A stretch of 64,000 nucleotides of DNA from Rhodoplanes sp. Z2-YC6860 (GTDB lineage: Bacteria > Pseudomonadota > Alphaproteobacteria > Rhizobiales > Xanthobacteraceae). A program made the translations under genes and the position numbers. The stretch covers positions 5,788,029 through 5,852,028 of the forward strand of contig NZ_CP007440.1 in assembly GCF_001579845.1 (NCBI RefSeq), given 5' to 3'. Positions 26,139 to 35,138 of this stretch are shown here, piece by piece (the first letter of the stretch is position 1; each line of letters opens with the position of its first letter). The notes under the pieces are model-generated. The model saw only the letters and a list, made by a program, of their open reading frames with translations, had not been told where the DNA came from and searched no databases.

Positions 26139-27316
26139 TTCGCGGCCTCGGACTCGGTCGGCTGGCTGGCGCCCGCGGCCTTGCCGGCATTCGATGACGT
26201 GCCTTCGGCGACGCGCGCCTTGTCAACGAGGCGCATCTGCCCTTCGACGATGACCTTGTCGCCATCATTGACGCCGGAGGCGAGCGCGGCGCGGTCGCCT
26301 TCAACGCCGACCAGTTCGACCTTGTGCATCTCGGCTGTCTTGCCGTCCTTGACGATGAACACGAACGGTCCGTCCTGGCCGCTCTGGATCGCGACCGTGG
26401 GAATCATCACGGTGTTGGGACGCTTCGAGAGATCGATCTCGACGTCGACATACATGCCGGGCCAGAGCTTGAAGTCTTCATTGGCGAACTTGGCCTTCAC
26501 CGCGATGGTGCCGGAGGCGGTGTCGACCGCGCTGTCGAGGAATTCGAGCTCGCCGGTGGAGAGCGCATCCTTCTCGCCCGGCGCATAGACCCGCACCACC
26601 GCGGGTGGCTTGGTGATGTAGGCTTTGCGGATGAGCGACAGGTCCCGCTCGGCAAGCGTGAAGCTGACGCGGATCGGACGGACCTGGGTGATGGTCACAA
26701 GCCCGTTGGGATCGCTGGAGCTGACGAGATTGCCCGGCGTGACGCGAATGAGGCCCGTGCGCCCGCTGATCGGCGCCTCGATCGTGGTGTAGTCGAGCTT
26801 GACCTGGTCGCCGCGAAGCTGCGCCTTGTCGGCCTCGACCGTGGCCAGCGCGACCTTGTGATCCGCATTGGCCTGATCCAATTGCTGCTGCGGGATGGCG
26901 TTGGTTGCGGCCAGGCGTTTGTAGCGTTCGAGATCGAGCTCCGTTCGATCCGCGGTGGCCTGGTCCTTCTCGACCTGCGCCTGATCGCGGGCGACGGCAG
27001 CCTTCACGTCGCGATCGTCGAGCGTGAACAGAAGGTCGCCCTTCTTGACGAGCTGGCCGTCGCGGATGTGCTGCTCGGTCACCTGGCTGTCGAGGCGCGA
27101 TTTGACGACGACGGTCGCGATCGACTCGACAATGCCGATGGTGCGGCGGCGGATGGCGAACTCCTCGGCTTTCGCCGCGGTGGTCGTGACCGGGGCCGCG
27201 GTGTCCCGGCCGGCACGTCGTGTTGAAGAGGTATCGGAGGACGTGCGGTAGAAAAATGCCGCGGCACAAAGCACGACAACGAGGCTGACGATCCAAAAAA
27301 TCCGCTGTCGAATCAC
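26135..27316 (-). CDS. RND efflux periplasmic adaptor (membrane fusion protein, MdtA-like)
   Basis: 393 residues with an N-terminal membrane anchor (IFWIVSLVVVLCAAAFFY), a lipoyl half (VVVKSRLDSQVTEQHIRDGQLVKKG), a coiled-coil hairpin at about residues 115-175 (DQAQVEKDQATADRTELDLERY), the second lipoyl half (YTTIEAPISGRTGLI), and a beta-barrel (VRPIRVSFTLAERDL). It bridges the permease to an outer-membrane channel. The last 25 residues are a low-complexity Ala/Ser tail. It is the first gene of a two-gene operon with the permease. Confidence 0.94.
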   Translation of the reverse strand: MIRQRIFWIVSLVVVLCAAAFFYRTSSDTSSTRRAGRDTAAPVTTTAAKAEEFAIRRRTIGIVESIATVVVKSRLDSQVTEQHIRDGQLVKKGDLLFTLDDRDVKAAVARDQAQVEKDQATADRTELDLERYKRLAATNAIPQQQLDQANADHKVALATVEADKAQLRGDQVKLDYTTIEAPISGRTGLIRVTPGNLVSSSDPNGLVTITQVRPIRVSFTLAERDLSLIRKAYITKPPAVVRVYAPGEKDALSTGELEFLDSAVDTASGTIAVKAKFANEDFKLWPGMYVDVEIDLSKRPNTVMIPTVAIQSGQDGPFVFIVKDGKTAEMHKVELVGVEGDRAALASGVNDGDKVIVEGQMRLVDKARVAEGTSSNAGKAAGASQPTESEAAK

Positions 27317-27516
27317 AGGGCCCCCGGCAATCTGTTATCTCGCCCGTCTATCATGGCTCATGAATTTCTCCACGGCCGCGTCATCATATTCGAGCCGGCA
27401 GCGGCATAGGTATCTGCGTATAGAAAATTATATGTACGAAGCCGGGCTCAATTAGTGGAACTTCGCGTTGTGCTGCGGGTTTCACTTGGTTTTCCGCCCC
27501 AACCAGGAGGACTGCA

Positions 27517-27804
27517 ATGAAAGCATTGATTGCTGCAACCGCCGCTGCGGTATTGATTTCAGGTGCCGCCCTGGCCGATCCAGCGGCGAAGGCAAACACC
27601 GCCGATCCCGGCAGTGCGCCGAAAGCCCACAACGCGACTGTGAAGGGCCGGGCCAATGATGCGCCGGCTCGCGCCGACACGTCCGATCCGAACAGTGCGC
27701 CGGGCGTTTCGCGGTCGAGCAAGATCAAGCGTGGCGCCAACGACAGCGCCGCAAAGGCCAACACCCGCGATCCGGGCAGCACGCCGACGACGGGCTCGCG
27801 GTAG
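27517..27804 (+). CDS. small secreted protein with three AKANTxDPGSAP-type repeats
   Basis: 95 residues. A signal peptide (MKALIAATAAAVLISGAALA) precedes three repeats of about 27 residues. The cores are AKANTADPGSAP, ARADTSDPNSAP and AKANTRDPGSTP, separated by basic spacers (KGRAN, KRGAN). A good ribosome site AGGAGG lies at 27506-27511 and a strong terminator follows at 27821. The mature protein is hydrophilic, lacks cysteines and looks disordered. I do not recognise a function; a periplasmic or surface role is likely from the signal peptide. Confidence 0.75.
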   Translation: MKALIAATAAAVLISGAALADPAAKANTADPGSAPKAHNATVKGRANDAPARADTSDPNSAPGVSRSSKIKRGANDSAAKANTRDPGSTPTTGSR

Positions 27805-27820
27805 CGAGTCAAATGAATGC

Positions 27821-27850
27821 AAAAGGGCCGCTCTCGGGCGGCCCTTTTCA
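27821..27850 (+). terminator. rho-independent terminator
   Basis: Perfect 11-bp stem AAAAGGGCCGC (27821-27831) with GCGGCCCTTTT (27838-27848), loop TCTCGG. It ends the small repeat-protein gene (stop 27804) and can also serve the convergent waaC gene. Confidence 0.9.
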
Positions 27851-27871
27851 TTTGGGTGAGGCCTGCGAGGC

Positions 27872-28828
27872 CTATTTCAGTCCCGCGAGCCGCTTCACGG
27901 TTTCGGTGACCTCGACCACCGACGGCGGTGAGCCTTTGGCGCCAAGCACCTCGATCGGCCCCTGCCCCATCGGCCCCGTCAACTTCGGCTCGCTGCCGAG
28001 AAAGATCGCGGTGAGTGGCACGCCGAGGGCTGCCGCAAGATGAAGCAATCCGGTGTCGACGCCGACCACGAAGGATGCGCCGGCAATCAGCCGCGCCACC
28101 TGATCGAGCGGCTGGCGCTCCGGCACCCGCACGCGCGGTGACGCGCTCGCGATGCGCGCCGCGCGCTCGCGCTCCGCGTCATTGCCGTGCAGCGCCACAA
28201 GATCGATGTCGCTCTGTCCGAGCGCCACGGCAAACATCCGCCAGTTTTCCTCCGGCCATTCCTTGCCCGCTTGCGCCGTCGCATGCAGTAGCACGCCGTA
28301 AGGCTTCTCGCTCGGTGCACGAAGCGCCGCACGGTCGAGTCCGAAATCCGGGGCGCCCGCGCACGCATAGCCCAACGCCGCGGCGGTCAGCGCGCGGTTG
28401 CGCGCGATCGCGTGCTGATTCCATTCGACCGGATGCTTGACGTCGTAGAAGCGCGACGCGAGAGGCTCCTTGATGCTCTTGCTGTCGTAGCCGCGCCGCC
28501 GCCCTCGTGCGAGGCGCGCGATCAGCGCCGACTTGAGCAGGCCTTGCGTGTCGACGATCTCATCGAAGCTTCTGGCCTGAACGGCGCGGCGGAATGCCGA
28601 CACCTGCGCCCAGGTCGAAGGCGCCATCAGCGTCTTTCGCCAACGGCGCACCGCGACCGGGATCACCTCATTCACGGCCGGATGCAGCCGGGCGAGCGGC
28701 GCGAAGGCCTCCTCCACCACCCAGGCGAAGCGAACGCCCGGCAGATGCGCCCGCGCCTCGGTCATGGCCGGCATCTGATGGATCACGTCCCCCAGCGACG
28801 AAGTCTTGATGAAAAGCACGTCCTTCAT
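27872..28828 (-). CDS. waaC: lipopolysaccharide heptosyltransferase I
   Basis: 318 residues of GT9. The N-terminus VLFIKTSSLGDVIHQMPAM is the WaaC signature. The middle VDTQGLLKSALIARLARG and YDSKSIKEPLASRFYD blocks and the C-terminal donor site VVGVDTGLLHLAAALGVPLTAIF agree. It adds the first heptose to Kdo on lipid A. It lies about 6 kb from waaF, separated by the RND pair and the small repeat protein. It diverges from galE. Confidence 0.93.
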   Translation of the reverse strand: MKDVLFIKTSSLGDVIHQMPAMTEARAHLPGVRFAWVVEEAFAPLARLHPAVNEVIPVAVRRWRKTLMAPSTWAQVSAFRRAVQARSFDEIVDTQGLLKSALIARLARGRRRGYDSKSIKEPLASRFYDVKHPVEWNQHAIARNRALTAAALGYACAGAPDFGLDRAALRAPSEKPYGVLLHATAQAGKEWPEENWRMFAVALGQSDIDLVALHGNDAERERAARIASASPRVRVPERQPLDQVARLIAGASFVVGVDTGLLHLAAALGVPLTAIFLGSEPKLTGPMGQGPIEVLGAKGSPPSVVEVTETVKRLAGLK

Positions 28829-28982
28829 GGATGGCCGGCCGCAATCACTCGATTTTTCCGCAGTTCATATACCTGCCATTAATCAACCGGGCCACTTCCG
28901 GCCGTTGGCGGACCGCCGCGATAACGCCCTTTATACAGGTCAAAGCCTAAAGCTCCCGTCGAAGAACTACGGGGACCGAACC

Positions 28983-29993
28983 ATGACCGTCCTTGTCACC
29001 GGGGGCGCTGGCTATATCGGCAGCCACACGGTGCACGATCTCGTCGACGCCGGCGAGCGCGTGGTCGTGCTCGACAACCTTTCGACCGGTTTCGTGTCGG
29101 CACTGCCGCGGCCCATGCTGCCGGTGGTCGGCGATGTCGGCGATCAGGCGCTGGTCGCTTCGCTGATCGAACGGCACCGCGTCGAGGCGATCATCCATTT
29201 CGCGGGCTCCACCATCGTGCCGGAATCGATGAAGGACCCGCTTGGCTATTACGGTAACAACACCGCGAATTCGCGCGCGCTGATCGAGGCCGCGGTCAAC
29301 GGCGGCGTGAAACACTTCATCTTCTCCTCGACCGCAGCGGTCTACGGCAATCCGGCGCGCGTGCCGGTGTTCGAGGATGACCCGACCGTGCCGCTGTCGC
29401 CTTACGGCTGGTCGAAGCTGATGACCGAGCAGATGCTGCGCGACACGTCGGCGGCGCATCCGCTCACCCACGTGGCGCTGCGCTACTTCAACGTGGCGGG
29501 CGCCGATCCGAAGCTCCGCACCGGCTTGCAGACGCCGGGCGCGACGCACCTCATCAAGGTGGCGGTCGAGGCGGCGCTTGGCCGCCGCGGGCGCATCGAC
29601 GTGTTCGGCTCCGATTACGACACGCCGGACGGCACCTGCATCCGCGATTTCATCCATGTCAGCGATCTGGCGCGGGCGCATCGCGCGGCACTGAACTATC
29701 TGCGCTCGGGCCGCAAGAGCGTAACGCTCAATTGCGGCTATGGCCGCGGCTATTCGGTGCGCGAGGTGCTGGACGCCGTGACCCGCGGCGCCGGCCATCC
29801 GTTCCCTGTCAAATTCGCCGGCCGCCGCGACGGCGACATCGTGGTCTCGGTCGCGGGCGCCAAGCGGATCCGCGAGGTGCTCGACTGGACGCCGGAGTTC
29901 GAGAACCTTGACACCATCGTCGGCCACGCGCTCGCCTGGGAGCACAAGCTCAAGGCCAAGGATGCGCCCTTCCGCGAGGCACTTTCCGCCTAA
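28983..29993 (+). CDS. galE: UDP-glucose 4-epimerase
   Basis: The product is 336 residues with the extended SDR layout: VTGGAGYIGSHTVHDLVDAG at the N-terminus, the catalytic Ser-Thr in IFSSTAAVYGNP and Tyr-Lys in LSPYGWSKLMTE, then LRYFNVAGADP and the ending region GYSVREVLDAV. It interconverts UDP-glucose and UDP-galactose, supplying galactose for LPS or exopolysaccharide. ATG 28983 follows a GGGACC purine stretch; the frame is open upstream, but conserved sequence starts here. The MsbA-like exporter follows after 130 bp. Confidence 0.93.
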   Translation: MTVLVTGGAGYIGSHTVHDLVDAGERVVVLDNLSTGFVSALPRPMLPVVGDVGDQALVASLIERHRVEAIIHFAGSTIVPESMKDPLGYYGNNTANSRALIEAAVNGGVKHFIFSSTAAVYGNPARVPVFEDDPTVPLSPYGWSKLMTEQMLRDTSAAHPLTHVALRYFNVAGADPKLRTGLQTPGATHLIKVAVEAALGRRGRIDVFGSDYDTPDGTCIRDFIHVSDLARAHRAALNYLRSGRKSVTLNCGYGRGYSVREVLDAVTRGAGHPFPVKFAGRRDGDIVVSVAGAKRIREVLDWTPEFENLDTIVGHALAWEHKLKAKDAPFREALSA

Positions 29994-30104
29994 GTACAAG
30001 CCTGGACGAAATATTTTCCGCTTTTAACTTGAAAAAGCCGGACGCTGCGGGCAAGGAACGGCCTGGCCCCTTGCCGCGCCGTTCGGTGGTCGGGTCAGTG
30101 TGCA

Positions 30105-31934
30105 ATGGCCACGGCCCGATCGCGGATGAGCGAAAGAAAACGATCCAGATTCTTCAAGCAGGATGACGGCAGCGCGCTGGTGCGGCGATTGCTGACCGAG
30201 CAGGCCTGGAGCCTGCGGCACCAGTACGCCATCGCCTTCGTGCTGATGGGCATTGGCGCGGGCGGCACCGCGCTTGGCGCCTATCTGATCGGCAACGTGA
30301 TCAACGCGGCCTACGTCGACAAGAACCTGCCGGCGATCATCTCGCTTGCGATCGTCACTGCGATTATCTTCATCGTCAAGGCGCTCGCGACCTACGGTCA
30401 CGGGGTGATGCTGGCGCGGATCGGCAACCACATCATCGCGATGAACCAGCGGCGCATGTTCGACGCGCTGATCACGCAAAGCATCGGCTTCTTTTCGGAG
30501 CGGCACTCGTCGGAGTTCATGGCGCGGCTGACCACCGGCGCCAACGCGGCGAGCGTCGTGATCAATCTCCTGGTCACCGCGATCGGCCGCGATCTGCTGT
30601 CGCTGATCGGTCTTGTCGCGGTGATGTTCTATCAGGACCCCGCGATGTCGGCGTTCACGTTCTTCGTGGCGCCGCCGGCCTTCATCCTGCTCCGCAAGAT
30701 GATCCGCCGCATCTATTCGATCTCACGGAACCAGTTCCACGGCGGCGCGCGCATTCTGGAGACGCTCCAGGAAACCGTGCAAGGCATCCGCATCGTCAAA
30801 GCCTACACGATGGAAGACGTGATGCGGGCGCGGCTCGAAAAGAACGTGACCGAGCTCGAACACGAATCCAACAAGTGGGCGCGTGTGGCGCACCGCGCGA
30901 GCCCGCTGATGGAAGGTCTCGGCGGGATCGCGATCGCCGGCGCGCTGGTCTATGGCGGCTTCCGTGTGCTGCAGACGGGCGCCACGCCCGGGCAGTTCTT
31001 CTCGTTCCTCGCGGCCTTCATGCTGGCCTATGAGCCCGCCAAGCGGCTGGCGCGGCTCAACATCGAGCTGAACTCCGGCCTGGTCGGCGTCCGCGTCCTG
31101 TTCGAGATCATCGACGCGCCGCCAACCGAGCCCGCCGACACCAACAAGCCGCCGCTCAAGATCACGCAAGCGCGCATCGATTTCCAGGACGTGCTGTTCG
31201 GCTACCGGCCGCAGGAGGTCACGATCCGCGGCATGACGTTCACCGTCGAGCCCGGCAAGATGACCGCGCTGGTCGGGCCGTCAGGCGGCGGCAAGTCGAC
31301 GGTGTTCAACCTGATGATGCGGTTCTACGAGCCGAACGCCGGCACCATCCGGATCGACGGCCAGAACATCGCCGAAACGTCGCGGCACTCGCTGCGCGAG
31401 CAGGTGGCCTATGTCGGGCAGGACGTGTTCCTGTTCCACGGCACGATCCGCGAAAATATCGCGATCGGCAAACCTGGCGCGAGCGAGGACGAGATCGTCG
31501 CGGCCGCCAAGGCGGCCCATGCTCACGAATTCATCAGCGCGTTCCCGGCGGGTTACGACACCCAGGTCGGCGAGCGCGGCATGCAGCTCTCCGGCGGCGA
31601 GCGCCAGCGCGTCGCGATTGCACGGGCGCTCATCAGGAACGCCCAAATCATCCTGCTGGACGAGGCGACCGCCGCGCTCGACTCGCAGTCGGAACGGCTG
31701 GTGCAGGACGCCATGACGGTGCTCTGCGAAGGTCGCACCACGATCGCCATCGCTCATCGGCTGCACACCATCACGCACGCCGACCGCATTCTGGTGGTCG
31801 AGAGCGGCGCCATCGTCGAGTCCGGCCGCCACGAGGAGCTCCTTCGCAAGAACGGCCGCTACGCGGCTTTCTACCGGCTCCAGATCCAGCACGATCAGGA
31901 ACCGCCGGCGCCCATTTCAATCGCCTCGGCTTAG
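30105..31934 (+). CDS. MsbA-like ABC exporter (fused membrane and ATPase domains)
   Basis: 609 residues. Six membrane helices lie in about residues 25-330, with the SIGFFSERHSSEFMARLTTGAN elbow and coupling-helix segments. An ATPase domain follows: Walker A LVGPSGGGKSTVFN, Q-loop VAYVGQDVFLFHGTIREN, signature QLSGGERQRVAIARAL, and Walker B IILLDEATAAL. It is the lipid/LPS-flippase type (MsbA or related). MSERKRSR at 30126 is an alternative start; neither has a clear ribosome site. Its TAG stop lies in sequence from an IS relic that converges on it. Confidence 0.93.
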   Translation: MATARSRMSERKRSRFFKQDDGSALVRRLLTEQAWSLRHQYAIAFVLMGIGAGGTALGAYLIGNVINAAYVDKNLPAIISLAIVTAIIFIVKALATYGHGVMLARIGNHIIAMNQRRMFDALITQSIGFFSERHSSEFMARLTTGANAASVVINLLVTAIGRDLLSLIGLVAVMFYQDPAMSAFTFFVAPPAFILLRKMIRRIYSISRNQFHGGARILETLQETVQGIRIVKAYTMEDVMRARLEKNVTELEHESNKWARVAHRASPLMEGLGGIAIAGALVYGGFRVLQTGATPGQFFSFLAAFMLAYEPAKRLARLNIELNSGLVGVRVLFEIIDAPPTEPADTNKPPLKITQARIDFQDVLFGYRPQEVTIRGMTFTVEPGKMTALVGPSGGGKSTVFNLMMRFYEPNAGTIRIDGQNIAETSRHSLREQVAYVGQDVFLFHGTIRENIAIGKPGASEDEIVAAAKAAHAHEFISAFPAGYDTQVGERGMQLSGGERQRVAIARALIRNAQIILLDEATAALDSQSERLVQDAMTVLCEGRTTIAIAHRLHTITHADRILVVESGAIVESGRHEELLRKNGRYAAFYRLQIQHDQEPPAPISIASA

Positions 31935-32075
31935 AGCGTGGACGCATTGACGCGCAGCCATACCTGATCGCGCGCTGAATCAATGCGAGATGGTTTGCCG
32001 CAAGCTTGCCGTGGCGTTCTGGAACGCGGCGACACGGATTGTTCGCGCTGAACCAGATCGGCTTGTTGCACGCCG
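31931..32075 (-). pseudogene. degenerate C-terminal relic of an IS5-family transposase
   Basis: Minus-strand translation gives CRRVPERHGKLAANHLALIQ followed, after a frameshift, by VWLRVNASTL and a TAA stop at 31931-31933. This matches the tail seen at 51855-52013 (CRRIVTRYDKLAANYLAFVQ ... LRVNESTS) and the general IS5-type ending. The frame is broken, and no DDE motifs or terminal repeats are visible. The relic's stop overlaps the TAG stop of the converging exporter gene. The rest of the gap to 32336 shows no gene. Confidence 0.72.
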
Positions 32076-32336
32076 CCAACCAACGAACCGGTAGGCTGGT
32101 GTGGCTCCAACCCGGTATTGGGGAGCCAGCGCAATGCACCTCACTAAAACGTCATTTGCCGACCCGTAGACCAAGACAAGCTGCGCTGACACATTTGATC
32201 GCGGCTATTTGGCTCGCCGGGTCAGGTCCTGGCCTGTCGAGCCAGCCATAACAAGAAACTGATCTTTGCATTGCGCCGGCACCATGGGCGGATGCCGGCG
32301 ATCTATGAATTCATTTTCAATAGGGAGGCGAGAGTC

Positions 32337-32891
32337 ATGAAACGAACTCCACTCTTTATGACGATGGCTGGTGCAGTGTCGCTTGCTGTTGCAAGCGGGA
32401 TAGCCCTTGCCGCGCAGGACAAGTACACCGTGAAGGTGCCGGGCGGACTCGCATTCTCCGAGTTCAAGGGATACGAAAGCTGGCAGGTCGTAGCCACCAG
32501 TCAGAACGACAAGTTGGCCGCTGTGATCCTCGCCAATCCCGTGATGATCAAGGCCTTCCAGGCTGGCGCTCCCGGCAATGGCAAGACCTTCCCCGACGGC
32601 TCCAAGATGGCGAAAATCCATTGGACGCCGAAAAAGAACTCGTACTTCCCGGATACGACAATTCCGGGCGCCCTGCATGACGTAGACTTCATGGTGAAGA
32701 GCAGCAAGAGGTTCGCGGACAGCGGCGGGTGGGGCTGGGCCGTGTTCAAGTATGACGCCGCGTCCGAGACGTTTTCGCCCGGCACCACGGCCGACCAGCC
32801 GCCGCAGGGGAACGATGCCAAGTGCGGGTTTTCGTGCCACACGACGGTGAAGGCGAGAGACTACGTCTTCACAGATTACGGCAAGCGCTGA
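32337..32891 (+). CDS. cytochrome P460 family protein
   Basis: 184 residues. A signal peptide (MKRTPLFMTMAGAVSLAVASGIALAA, cut near residue 26) precedes a P460 fold with FKGYESWQVVATSQND, DGSKMAKIHWTP and DVDFMVKSSKRFADSGGWGWAVF. The heme is attached at CGFSCH near the C-terminus. P460 proteins act on hydroxylamine, nitric oxide or related small nitrogen compounds in the periplasm. The actual substrate here is unknown. A GGAGG at 32324-32328, nine bases upstream, supports the ATG at 32337. It appears to be a single-gene unit. Confidence 0.9.
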   Translation: MKRTPLFMTMAGAVSLAVASGIALAAQDKYTVKVPGGLAFSEFKGYESWQVVATSQNDKLAAVILANPVMIKAFQAGAPGNGKTFPDGSKMAKIHWTPKKNSYFPDTTIPGALHDVDFMVKSSKRFADSGGWGWAVFKYDAASETFSPGTTADQPPQGNDAKCGFSCHTTVKARDYVFTDYGKR

Positions 32892-33094
32892 ACCGAGTTG
32901 TCGTCAGGCCGTCCGCGCGACAGCCGCACCGCGTCCCCTTGAGTGTGAAGCGTCAGTCTTGACCCACGGCTCGCCTGCTTCGGCTCGCCAGTCCCGGCGG
33001 GCCGGTCAGGCGGCCGGAACCCGCCTTTGACGCAGGCCACCGCCGTGTTATGGGGACGCCGCAAACTCCCACCCATTCCAACCGAAAAGCCAGC

Positions 33095-33802
33095 ATGAGC
33101 AACGGCAAGCACTACGTCATTCCGCCGCCGCCCCAGGCCGCCCTTGCGGTCGCCGGATCGAGCGATCTGTTCCCGGTCCGCCGCATCTGGTGCGTCGGCC
33201 GCAACTATCTCGAGCACATCAAGGAGATGGGCCAGGACGAGCGCGAGCCGCCGTTCTTCTTCGCCAAGCCCGCCGACGCGATCGTGCCGGACGGCGGCAC
33301 CTCGCCCTATCCGTCCCTGACCAAGGACATGCACCACGAGGTCGAGCTGGTGGTCGCGCTCAAGAGCGGCGGCCGCTACATCCCGGTCGACAAGGCGCTC
33401 GACTGCGTCTGGGGCTACGGCGTCGGCATCGACCTGACCCGCCGCGACCTGCAGATCGCCTCGCGCGACATCAAGCGGCCGTGGGAAGTCGGCAAGGCGT
33501 TCGACGCCTCGGCGCCGTGCGGCCCGTTGATGCCGGTCAGCCGCATCGGCCACCCGAGCAAGGGCAAGATCGTGCTCAAGTGCAACGGCAAGGTCCGCCA
33601 GGATGGCGACCTCGCGCAGATGATCTGGAACGTGCCGGAGACGATCTCCAAGCTGTCGGAAATGGTGGCGCTCGATGCGGGCGACATCATCATGACCGGC
33701 ACGCCATCGGGCGTTGCGGCTTGCGTTGCGGGCGACAAGCTCGAATGCGAGGTCGAGGGTGTCGGCAAGCTGACGGTCATGATCGGCCAGCCGCTGAAAT
33801 AA
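33095..33802 (+). CDS. fumarylacetoacetate hydrolase (FAH) family protein
   Basis: 235 residues with the FAH-fold metal site: WCVGRNYLEHIKEM at the start, the acidic HHEVELVVAL ligand pair, GYGVGIDLTRRDLQ, KAFDASAPCGP, and GDIIMTGTPSGV near the C-terminus. These enzymes cleave carbon-carbon bonds of acylpyruvates or hydrate/decarboxylate 2-hydroxy-dienoates. This clade resembles acylpyruvases such as FAHD1. Its final codons (GKLTVMIGQPLK) and terminator are duplicated at 36217-36310. The product is soluble and cytosolic. Confidence 0.92.
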   Translation: MSNGKHYVIPPPPQAALAVAGSSDLFPVRRIWCVGRNYLEHIKEMGQDEREPPFFFAKPADAIVPDGGTSPYPSLTKDMHHEVELVVALKSGGRYIPVDKALDCVWGYGVGIDLTRRDLQIASRDIKRPWEVGKAFDASAPCGPLMPVSRIGHPSKGKIVLKCNGKVRQDGDLAQMIWNVPETISKLSEMVALDAGDIIMTGTPSGVAACVAGDKLECEVEGVGKLTVMIGQPLK

Positions 33803-33859
33803 TCAGCAGCGTCGTTCGACGAAATGCACAGCCCGCCGGCGAAAATCGGCGGGCTCTTT
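33764..33859 (+). repeat. direct repeat A, left copy (FAH 3' end plus terminator)
   Basis: About 95 bp running from GGCAAGCTGACGGTCATGAT, through the stop codon and the terminator hairpin. It matches 36217-36311 at most positions, including the stop codon and loop. The left copy is the functional gene end. Confidence 0.8.
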
Positions 33860-33862
33860 CAT
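33829..33862 (+). terminator. rho-independent terminator after the FAH gene
   Basis: Stem AGCCCGCCG (33830-33838) and CGGCGGGCT (33847-33855), loop GCGAAAAT, then CTTTCATTTT. A near-copy with the same loop length lies at 36281-36310. Confidence 0.85.
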
Positions 33863-33988
33863 TTTCCGTGACATTGGGGCGCAACCCGGCAGCCTGGATT
33901 GGAAGAGTGGAACTGTCTAGTCTTGCAAAGACAGCGCAACTGACAAAGCGTCGATCAACGCGATTTCAGGACGTCCGGACCAGATCGC

Positions 33989-35086
33989 TTGAAAATCGCC
34001 ATTTACAATTTGCATTTTGAAACTTTTGGCGGCGGAGAACGTCGCACGGCGGCTCTCGCCGCACATCTCGCCAAGAAGCACCGGGTTACGCTTTTTGTGC
34101 ACCGGCCGGTCTCGATCGAGGCGATCAAGACAATCTTCCGGATAGATCTCTCCAGCGTCGAAATCATTCCGTTGCAGAACACGGATCACGCGACAGAAAT
34201 TGCCGGGCGGCAGTTCGACTTGTTCGTCAACAATTCGCACGGCAGCGATCTGCGAAATCCGACGCCCAACGGAATATACATGTGCATGTTCCCGGAGGCC
34301 GAGCGACTCGATCTCGACAGCTATCGGATCATCACAGCCAATTCCCGATTTACCGCCCGATGGATCGAGAAGCGATGGGGCCGCTCGTCGGAAATCGTGT
34401 ACTCCGCCTGCCAGGACATGGGGCCACCGTCCAGGAAGGAAAAAATCATTCTCAATGTCGGACGGTTTTTCGCGGACAGCGCGATCGTCCACCACAAGCG
34501 GCAGGATGCGTTGCTTCAGACCTTCAAACGACTCGTCGATGGCGGCCTTCACGGCTGGAATTTAGTTCTCGCCGGAATGGTTGGAACTCGTCAGGAGGAC
34601 AAGACATTCGTCGAGACATTGCGAAACGAGGCCGTCGGCTATCCCATCCAAATTCGTCCCGCCATCGAATTCGCCGAACTTCAAGCGTTGTATCGGAAGT
34701 CGTCAATCTACTGGCACGCGACAGGGCTTGGAACGTCGGCGCTTGAGCATCCGGGCAAGCAAGAACATCTCGGCATGTCGATCATCGAGGCCATGTCCGC
34801 GGGTGCGGTGCCGGTCGTGTTCAACGCCGGAGGCCCGCAAGAGATCGTCAATCACGGCGTCGATGGGTTTCTGTGGGATCATCGGTCCGAGCTTGAGACA
34901 TTGAGCCTTGGCCTGATCGAGAAGCCGGCTATGCTTCAGAGCATGTCGGCGGCCGCCGTTAAACGCAGCAAAGCATTCAACGTCGCCCAATTTCTGGCGC
35001 GCATGGACAGCGTCATCTATAAGCTTATTCCACCCCATATTGGGTGGCTCGCTCAAGCGAGAGGATATATTGCGCGATGGAGATGA
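33989..35086 (+). CDS. glycosyltransferase family 4 (GT-B)
   Basis: 365 residues. The N-terminal domain starts KIAIYNLHFETFGGGERRTAA. The C-terminal domain holds ILNVGRFFADSAIVHHKRQD and the family's active-site stretch HPGKQEHLGMSIIEAMSAGAVPVVF, with the ALG11-like donor-site pattern. It begins with TTG at 33989; no better ATG lies upstream. Base composition is lower in GC than its neighbours. It forms an apparent pair with the radical SAM gene at 35139 between the two copies of repeat A. The target glycan is unknown. Confidence 0.87.
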   Translation: MKIAIYNLHFETFGGGERRTAALAAHLAKKHRVTLFVHRPVSIEAIKTIFRIDLSSVEIIPLQNTDHATEIAGRQFDLFVNNSHGSDLRNPTPNGIYMCMFPEAERLDLDSYRIITANSRFTARWIEKRWGRSSEIVYSACQDMGPPSRKEKIILNVGRFFADSAIVHHKRQDALLQTFKRLVDGGLHGWNLVLAGMVGTRQEDKTFVETLRNEAVGYPIQIRPAIEFAELQALYRKSSIYWHATGLGTSALEHPGKQEHLGMSIIEAMSAGAVPVVFNAGGPQEIVNHGVDGFLWDHRSELETLSLGLIEKPAMLQSMSAAAVKRSKAFNVAQFLARMDSVIYKLIPPHIGWLAQARGYIARWR

Positions 35087-35138
35087 GACCGATCGTGCGC
35101 CGGAGCGCCACGATTGGTAACATGCGAAGGTTCATCCT

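Noticed and set aside
24348..26588. A 746-codon plus-strand open frame across the RND genes
   Set aside because: It is an antisense shadow rich in Arg, His and Asp, crossing the boundary of two real genes.
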